Of a stretch of 64,000 nt of DNA, positions 59,809-64,000 are shown piece after piece (the stretch's first letter is position 1; the number at the start of each line of letters is the position of its first letter). The stretch spans positions 1 to 64,000 of the forward strand of contig JAIUPD010000003.1 in the NCBI GenBank assembly GCA_020161615.1, read 5' to 3'. Below the pieces are notes generated by a model. The model had not been told where the DNA came from. It made no database searches and saw nothing but the letters and a program-made list of their open reading frames with translations. The DNA comes from Pseudomonadota bacterium. GTDB lineage: Bacteria > Pseudomonadota > Alphaproteobacteria > Rhodobacterales > Rhodobacteraceae. A program made the translations under genes and the position numbers.

Positions 59809-59879
59809 TTGACAGTGTAAAGTTTCCGTCAGGATAGGGGTAATCTTTACACTGTCAAGTCTCGATTGACAGTGTAAAG
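59809..59879. promoter_or_regulatory. Three copies of a 14-bp operator between DUF2306 and tetR
   Basis: TTGACAGTGTAAAG occurs at 59809-59822 and 59866-59879 as direct copies and at 59845-59858 inverted, with no mismatch among the three. Copies 2 and 3 form an inverted repeat with a 7-bp centre; copies 1 and 2 one with a 22-bp centre. Each copy begins with a perfect -35 hexamer TTGACA, so repressor binding would cover the promoter(s). Confidence 0.88.
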
Positions 59880-59899
59880 GCCGCCTGCGATGTTGGGTC

Positions 59900-60448
59900 A
59901 TGAACGACAGTCTCTCCACCCGCGACGCTCTGATCGAGGCCGGCCTCTCGCTGTTGATCGAAGGCGGGGCCGAGGGGTTGACCCTGCGCCGCGCCGCCGC
60001 CCGCGCCGGGGTCTCGCATGCTGCGCCCGCCCATCATTTCAAGGGCTTGCCCGGGCTCCACACCGCCATCGCCAGCCGGGCCTTCGCGCTCTTCACCGAG
60101 GCGATGCTGCGCCGGCGGGCGGCGGCCGAAAACCGGCCTTTCGCCCGCCTGCTGGCGATCTGCGACGGCTATCTGGACTTCGCCCGCGACTCGGCGGGCC
60201 TCTTCCATGTGATGTTCGCCTGCCCCGACCTCGACCCGCGCGACCCCGATCTCGCGGCCCAGTCGGCCCGCGCCTACGACGTCCTGCGCGAGGGTTGCCT
60301 GCCCTTCTCGGGCGGGACGCCCGATCCGGTGCTCGAAGGGCTGGTCTGGAGCAGCGTGCATGGCTACGCGCTGTTGGGCCCCTCGGTCAATGCCGAGGCC
60401 CCCTTCGCCGCCGTTCTCGCCCGGATCGTGCCCCCCGACGCGCCTTAG
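59900..60448 (+). CDS. TetR family transcriptional regulator
   Basis: 182 aa. HTH (LTLRRAAARAGVSHAAPAHHFKGLPGLHTAIA) at about residues 25-57 with the AcrR-like signature. The C-terminal ligand domain includes a DSAGLFHVMFACPDLD segment found in the TetR C-terminal domain 13-like group. Probable autoregulator and repressor of the divergent DUF2306 gene. Stop overlaps the stop of the convergent VOC gene. Confidence 0.92.
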   Translation: MNDSLSTRDALIEAGLSLLIEGGAEGLTLRRAAARAGVSHAAPAHHFKGLPGLHTAIASRAFALFTEAMLRRRAAAENRPFARLLAICDGYLDFARDSAGLFHVMFACPDLDPRDPDLAAQSARAYDVLREGCLPFSGGTPDPVLEGLVWSSVHGYALLGPSVNAEAPFAAVLARIVPPDAP

Positions 60449-61212
60449 AGCGGTCCGGTCAGGGCGAACCAGGCCCCCTGTGGATCGGTGCCCTGCAGGA
60501 TATAGGCCCCGCCCGGCACCTCCATCGGCCCGTGCATGACCCGCCCGCCTTCGGCCTCGACCACCGCCTTGGCCCGGTCGATGCTGGTCACGCCGGTATA
60601 GGGCAGCCAGCAGGGCGGCATGCCCGGCTGCGGCAGGCCCATCATGCCGCCGATGTCCTGCCCCTCGCGGGCGAAGAGCTGATAGGTCCCCATCTCGCCC
60701 ATCGGCATCGCGGTCGAGGCGGTCCAGCCCAGATGCTTGGCGTAGAAGGCCAGCCCCGCCACCGGATCGCCGGACATCAGCTCGTGCCAGGCGCCATGGC
60801 CGGGCTTGGCGGGGTAATAGGCGCCCCCCTGCTCTGCCTGCATCGGCAGGGGCTGCAGCAGGCCGAAGACGGCGCCCTGCGGATCGCTGAGGATGGCGAA
60901 ACGCCCCGTGCCCGGAATGTCCGAGGGCGGCACGATCTGGCCCGCGCCATCGGCCAGCATCGCCGCCACGGTCGCATCGCAATCGGTCACCGCGAAATAG
61001 GTCAGCCAGTTGGGCGGGATCTCGGGCGTCATCGGCTTCGACATCCCGGCCACCATCGCCGTTCCCTGCCGGGCCAGGAAATATTCGAAGCCCTCCATCG
61101 GCGCCTTCTCGACCTCCCAGCCGATCACCGCATGGTAGAAGGCGCCGGCGGCCAGAGGGTCGGGCGTGGTCAGTTCGTACCAGCAGGGCATTCCATGATA
61201 ATCGTCGCTCAC
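60445..61212 (-). CDS. VOC (glyoxalase/bleomycin resistance) protein with two domains
   Basis: 255 aa. Two tandem VOC modules: CWYELTTPDPLAAGAFY...IGW near the start and WHELMSGDPVAGLAFYAKHLGW near residue 145, each with the paired beta-alpha-beta-beta-beta fold. GTG at 61212 is used because AGGAGG lies five bases before it and the protein begins (M)SDDYHGMPCWYELT as in relatives. Metal-dependent enzyme or binding protein of unknown substrate. Divergent from the HxlR regulator. Confidence 0.88.
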   Translation of the reverse strand: MSDDYHGMPCWYELTTPDPLAAGAFYHAVIGWEVEKAPMEGFEYFLARQGTAMVAGMSKPMTPEIPPNWLTYFAVTDCDATVAAMLADGAGQIVPPSDIPGTGRFAILSDPQGAVFGLLQPLPMQAEQGGAYYPAKPGHGAWHELMSGDPVAGLAFYAKHLGWTASTAMPMGEMGTYQLFAREGQDIGGMMGLPQPGMPPCWLPYTGVTSIDRAKAVVEAEGGRVMHGPMEVPGGAYILQGTDPQGAWFALTGPL

Positions 61213-61255
61213 CGGGGCCTCCTGTCCATGGCATGACGCTGCGCCATGCTGCCGG

Positions 61256-61278
61256 AGGCACTTGCAAAAAGCAACCGC
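61256..61278. promoter_or_regulatory. HxlR-type operator candidate between VOC and hxlR genes
   Basis: TTGC-AAAAA-GCAA (61262-61274) is an inverted repeat in the only A/T-rich part of the 99-bp divergent gap. The size and position suit a dimeric winged-helix HxlR protein. Arms are only four bases. Confidence 0.5.
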
Positions 61279-61311
61279 GCAATCCCTAATGGGCGATGGA
61301 CGGAGGGGACG

Positions 61312-61962
61312 ATGGCGCACAAGGGCTATAACGAGGGATGCCTGGCCGCGCATGCGCTGGACCTGATCGGCGACCGCTGGGCGCTTCTGGTGATCCGAGA
61401 GCTGATGCTGGGCCCGAAGCGCTTCGGCCTGATCAAGGCGGGTCTGCCCGGCATCGCCTCGAACATTCTGACGCAGCGCCTGGCCGACCTGGAAGCGAAC
61501 GGCCTTGTCGAACGCCGCCCTCTGACCCCACCCGCGCCGGCGCTGGCCTATGCGCTGACAGAAGCGGGACACGAGACACGCCCGGTGATCGAGGCGCTCT
61601 GCCGCTGGGGCGTGCGCCAGCCGGGCCACGATCCGCGGAAATTCATCTCGCCCACCGGGCTGATGCTGTCGATGGGGGTCATGGTCCGCCCCGTCGAAAC
61701 CGAGGCCGAGGCGGCCTTCACCATGGGCGCCGAGAGCTTCGAGACCCGGCTCGGCCCGCAGGGCTTCACCGCGCGCCCCAGCCCCGGCGCTGCCGCGCCC
61801 CTGCGATTCGAGGGGAGCGGCAATGCGCTTGCTGCGGCGGTCTATGGCAGCGTGCCGCTCGGCGCGCATCTGGCGGCGGGCCGGCTGCGTCTGACCGGCG
61901 ATCCCCAGGCCGCACAGCGCTTTCTGGATGCCTTTTCGCTGGGCCCGACACCCGCCGCCTGA
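61312..61962 (+). CDS. HxlR family winged-helix regulator with C-terminal extension
   Basis: 216 aa. HxlR domain in residues 1-105 (GCLAAHALDLIGDRWALLVIRELMLGPKRFG, SNILTQRLADLEANGLVERR). The extra about 110 residues resemble an SCP2-like sterol-carrier fold (RLRLTGDPQAAQRFLDAF), a known HxlR extension that may bind a lipophilic ligand. GGAGGGG before ATG 61312. Likely controls the VOC gene. Confidence 0.9.
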   Translation: MAHKGYNEGCLAAHALDLIGDRWALLVIRELMLGPKRFGLIKAGLPGIASNILTQRLADLEANGLVERRPLTPPAPALAYALTEAGHETRPVIEALCRWGVRQPGHDPRKFISPTGLMLSMGVMVRPVETEAEAAFTMGAESFETRLGPQGFTARPSPGAAAPLRFEGSGNALAAAVYGSVPLGAHLAAGRLRLTGDPQAAQRFLDAFSLGPTPAA

Positions 61963-62018
61963 GCCCACGAAACACCCCTTGCACCCCGCCGGAGGCGATG
62001 CTAGATCGCGGCCAGTGA

Positions 62019-62093
62019 GCGGGCGTAGCTCAGGGGTAGAGCATAACCTTGCCAAGGTTAGGGTCGTGAGTTCGAATCTCATCGCCCGCTCCA
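62019..62093 (+). tRNA. tRNA-Gly (anticodon GCC), copy 2
   Basis: Identical over all 75 nt to the copy at 59059-59133, including CCA. The flanking sequences differ beyond the gene ends. Followed after four bases by a strong terminator. Confidence 0.98.
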
Positions 62094-62097
62094 GGAC

Positions 62098-62131
62098 AAA
62101 AAGGCCGGATCCTTCGGGACCCGGCCTTTTT
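62098..62131 (+). terminator. Terminator of the second tRNA-Gly gene, UUCG loop
   Basis: AAAAAGGCCGG (62098-62108) pairs with 62121-62131, which ends in five T. An inner stem TCC-TTCG-GGA (62110-62119) carries a UUCG tetraloop, a very stable cap. Confidence 0.9.
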
Positions 62132-62195
62132 CGTTTCTCGCTTGAACAGACAAAAGAAACCGGGCCCCAAGGCCCGCTCTTCCTGTCTTCTTTGC

Positions 62196-62278
62196 GCGTC
62201 AAATATCCTCGGGAGGATTTTCAAGGAGGGTGGAAAACCCTCCTTGAAGCAGGGGGTGCGGGGGGCGGCAGCCCCCCG
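62196..62278. repeat. Composite intergenic hairpin element (copy 2)
   Basis: Contains TCAAATATCCTC near 62203, an 11-bp hairpin (62221-62231 with 62237-62247, loop GGAAA) and an 8-bp GC hairpin (62259-62266 with 62271-62278). Read on the minus strand the order and core strings match the element at 28508-28660. It follows the typA stop and may end typA transcription. Confidence 0.65.
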
Positions 62279-62289
62279 CCCTTTGCCCC

Positions 62290-63999
62290 TCAACCCTCGA
62301 CCTTCGCCATCCGCTTGCGCTCGTGCGGATCGAGGTAGCGCTTGCGCAGCCGGATCGACTTGGGCGTCACCTCGACGAGTTCGTCGTCGTCGATATAGGC
62401 GATGGATTGCTCCAGCGACATGATCACCGGCGGGGTCAGGCGCACCGCCTCGTCGGTGCCCGAGGCCCGCACGTTGGTCAGCTTCTTGCCCTTCAGGGGG
62501 TTCACTTCCAGATCGTTGTCGCGCGAATGCTCGCCGATGATCATCCCCTCGTAGATCTGTTCCTGCGCGCCGATGAACATGCGGCCGCGGTCCTCGAGGT
62601 TCCACAGCGCATAGGCGACCGAAACGCCCGCTTCCATCGAGATCAGCACCCCCTGGCGGCGGCCCTGGATCGGTCCCTTGTAGGGCGCCCAGTCGTGGAA
62701 GATGCGGTTCAGGACGCCCGTTCCGCGCGTGTCGGTCATGAACTCGCCCTGATAGCCGATCAGCCCGCGCGAGGGCACATGGGCCACGATCCGGGTCTTG
62801 CCGACGCCCGCAGGCTTCATCTCGACCAGATCGCCCTTGCGCGCGCCGGTCAGCTTCTCGATCACCGCGCCCGAGAATTCGTCATCGACGTCGATGATGA
62901 CTTCCTCAATCGGCTCCAGCCGCTCGCCCTTCTCCTCGCGGAAGATCACCCGGGGACGCGAGATCGACAGCTCGAACCCTTCGCGGCGCATGTTCTCGAT
63001 CAGCACGCCCATCTGCAATTCGCCGCGGCCCGAGACGACGAAGGCGTCGCCCCCCGGCGTATCCTCGACCTTGATGGCGACATTGGTCTCGGCTTCCTTC
63101 ATCAGCCGCTCGCGGATGACGCGCGACTGCACCTTGTTGCCGTCCCGGCCCGCCAGCGGCGAATCGTTGATCCCGAAAGTGACCGAGATGGTCGGCGGGT
63201 CGATGGGCTGGGCGGGAATCGCCGTGTCGACCGACAGATCGCAGAGCGTATCGGCCACGGTCGCCTTGGTCATGCCGGCGATGGTGACGATATCGCCCGC
63301 CACCGCCTCGTCAATGGGCTGCTGGCCGAGGCCGCGGAAGGCGAGGATCTTGGTGACCCGGAACTGTTCCACCCGCTCGCCCGTGCGGCTCAGCGCCTTG
63401 AGGGTGGCGCCGACTTTCAGCGTGCCTGCCTCGACCCTTCCGGTCAGGATGCGGCCGATGAACGGGTCCGCGCCCAGCGTGGTCGCCAGCATGCGGAAGG
63501 GCTCGGCCGCCTGGGCGATCTGCTTCGGCGGCTCGACATGCTTGATGACCAGTTCGAAAAGCGCCGACATATCCTTGCGCGGCCCGTCCAACTCATTGTC
63601 GGCCCAGCCGTTGATCCCCGAGGCGTAAAGCACGGGAAAATCGAGCTGTTCGTCATTGGCGCCGAGGTTGGCGAAAAGGTCGAACACCTCGTTCAGCGCC
63701 CGGTCGGGCTCGGCCGCGGGTTTGTCGACCTTGTTGAGCACCACGATCGGCTTCAGCCCCAGCGCCAGCGCCTTCGAGGTCACGAACTTGGTCTGCGGCA
63801 TCGGCCCTTCGGCCGCGTCGACCAACAGACACACGCCATCGACCATGCTTAGGATCCGCTCCACCTCGCCGCCGAAATCGGCGTGTCCGGGGGTGTCGAC
63901 GATGTTGATTCGCGTGCCGTGCCATTCGACCGAGGTGGCCTTGGCGAGGATGGTGATCCCGCGCTCGCGCTCCAGGTCGTTCGAATCCATCGCCCGCTC
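62290..63999 (-). CDS. typA: Translational GTPase TypA/BipA (N-terminus outside window)
   Basis: 570 residues are visible, beginning ...[18 protein letters not shown]. The G1 P-loop and about the first 40 residues lie beyond base 64000. G3 [15 protein letters not shown] and G4 NKVDKP are present, then EF-G-like domains II, III and V and the TypA C-terminal domain ending [10 protein letters not shown]. Ribosome-associated GTPase for assembly and stress or cold adaptation. Confidence 0.97.
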   Translation of the reverse strand, partial: ERAMDSNDLERERGITILAKATSVEWHGTRINIVDTPGHADFGGEVERILSMVDGVCLLVDAAEGPMPQTKFVTSKALALGLKPIVVLNKVDKPAAEPDRALNEVFDLFANLGANDEQLDFPVLYASGINGWADNELDGPRKDMSALFELVIKHVEPPKQIAQAAEPFRMLATTLGADPFIGRILTGRVEAGTLKVGATLKALSRTGERVEQFRVTKILAFRGLGQQPIDEAVAGDIVTIAGMTKATVADTLCDLSVDTAIPAQPIDPPTISVTFGINDSPLAGRDGNKVQSRVIRERLMKEAETNVAIKVEDTPGGDAFVVSGRGELQMGVLIENMRREGFELSISRPRVIFREEKGERLEPIEEVIIDVDDEFSGAVIEKLTGARKGDLVEMKPAGVGKTRIVAHVPSRGLIGYQGEFMTDTRGTGVLNRIFHDWAPYKGPIQGRRQGVLISMEAGVSVAYALWNLEDRGRMFIGAQEQIYEGMIIGEHSRDNDLEVNPLKGKKLTNVRASGTDEAVRLTPPVIMSLEQSIAYIDDDELVEVTPKSIRLRKRYLDPHERKRMAKVEG

Positions 64000-64000
64000 G

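Noticed and set aside
1-64000. Prophage, insertion sequence or integrase
   Set aside because: No transposase, integrase, phage structural gene or IS-like terminal repeats were found. The mobile signals are limited to REP-type palindromes.

Overview
This is a high-GC window with heavily overlapping, tightly packed genes. The gene order and protein sequences match purple non-sulfur Rhodobacterales (Rhodobacter/Rhodovulum type). The strongest marker is one continuous minus-strand uptake-hydrogenase region in the order known from Rhodobacter capsulatus: hupT-hupU-hupV-hypF-hupS-hupL-(hupE)-hupC-hupD-hupF-hupG-hupH-hupJ-hupK-hypA-hypB-hupR-hypC-hypD-hypE. The acuR-acuI pair (acrylate/DMSP metabolism) and a glucosylglycerol-phosphate synthase with a companion phosphatase suggest a salt-exposed, probably marine or halotolerant, member. 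The genus is inference.

Layout. 1-12165: tail of an unknown gene, ferredoxin-NADP reductase, a DUF934 gene, a GMC oxidoreductase, an Lrp/AsnC regulator, an intergenic cluster of GTAG-headed REP palindromes, an MttB-family methyltransferase, an M20 peptidase, guaA, a secreted esterase-like/phytase-type protein and a small monooxygenase. 12170-32483: the hydrogenase region. HupTUV and HupR form the H2-sensing regulatory chain, HupSLC is the membrane-bound uptake enzyme, HupE is a likely nickel permease, and HupD/F/G/H/J/K with HypABCDEF build and insert the NiFe(CN)2CO cofactor. Two features differ from the classical arrangement: hupE lies between hupL and hupC, and a 634-bp spacer between hupC and hupD holds an AT-rich stretch plus a small opposite-strand gene with its own terminator. 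32709-36533: a three-subunit molybdenum hydroxylase with a MoaD/ThiS-like fourth gene. 36651-41720: an orphan membrane-anchored protein, an alpha/beta hydrolase, a YefM-YoeB toxin-antitoxin pair, an ArgC-type reductase, a NUDIX hydrolase and a TSUP permease.

41745-49377: glucosylglycerol synthesis (ggpS and phosphatase), acuR-acuI, a siderophore-interacting reductase and the 5-oxoprolinase genes pxpABC. 49513-54663: a PAS protein, two tandem paralogous FAD monooxygenases, a Gfo/Idh/MocA oxidoreductase and a small exported protein. 54763-58831: pyruvate carboxylase, a small EF-hand protein and CsbD. 59059-62093: two identical tRNA-Gly(GCC) genes bracket four genes in two divergent regulator/target pairs (TetR with DUF2306, HxlR with VOC). 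The window ends inside typA/bipA.

The least ordinary structures are non-coding. About 14 copies of a 7-bp repeat lie directly before the yefM start and just downstream of a YefM-type TGTACA operator pair. Three copies of a 14-bp operator separate DUF2306 from its TetR regulator. The acuR promoter is placed so that the mRNA should be leaderless. Two families of palindromic intergenic repeats are present. Nothing in the window is a clear prophage, insertion sequence or CRISPR array.
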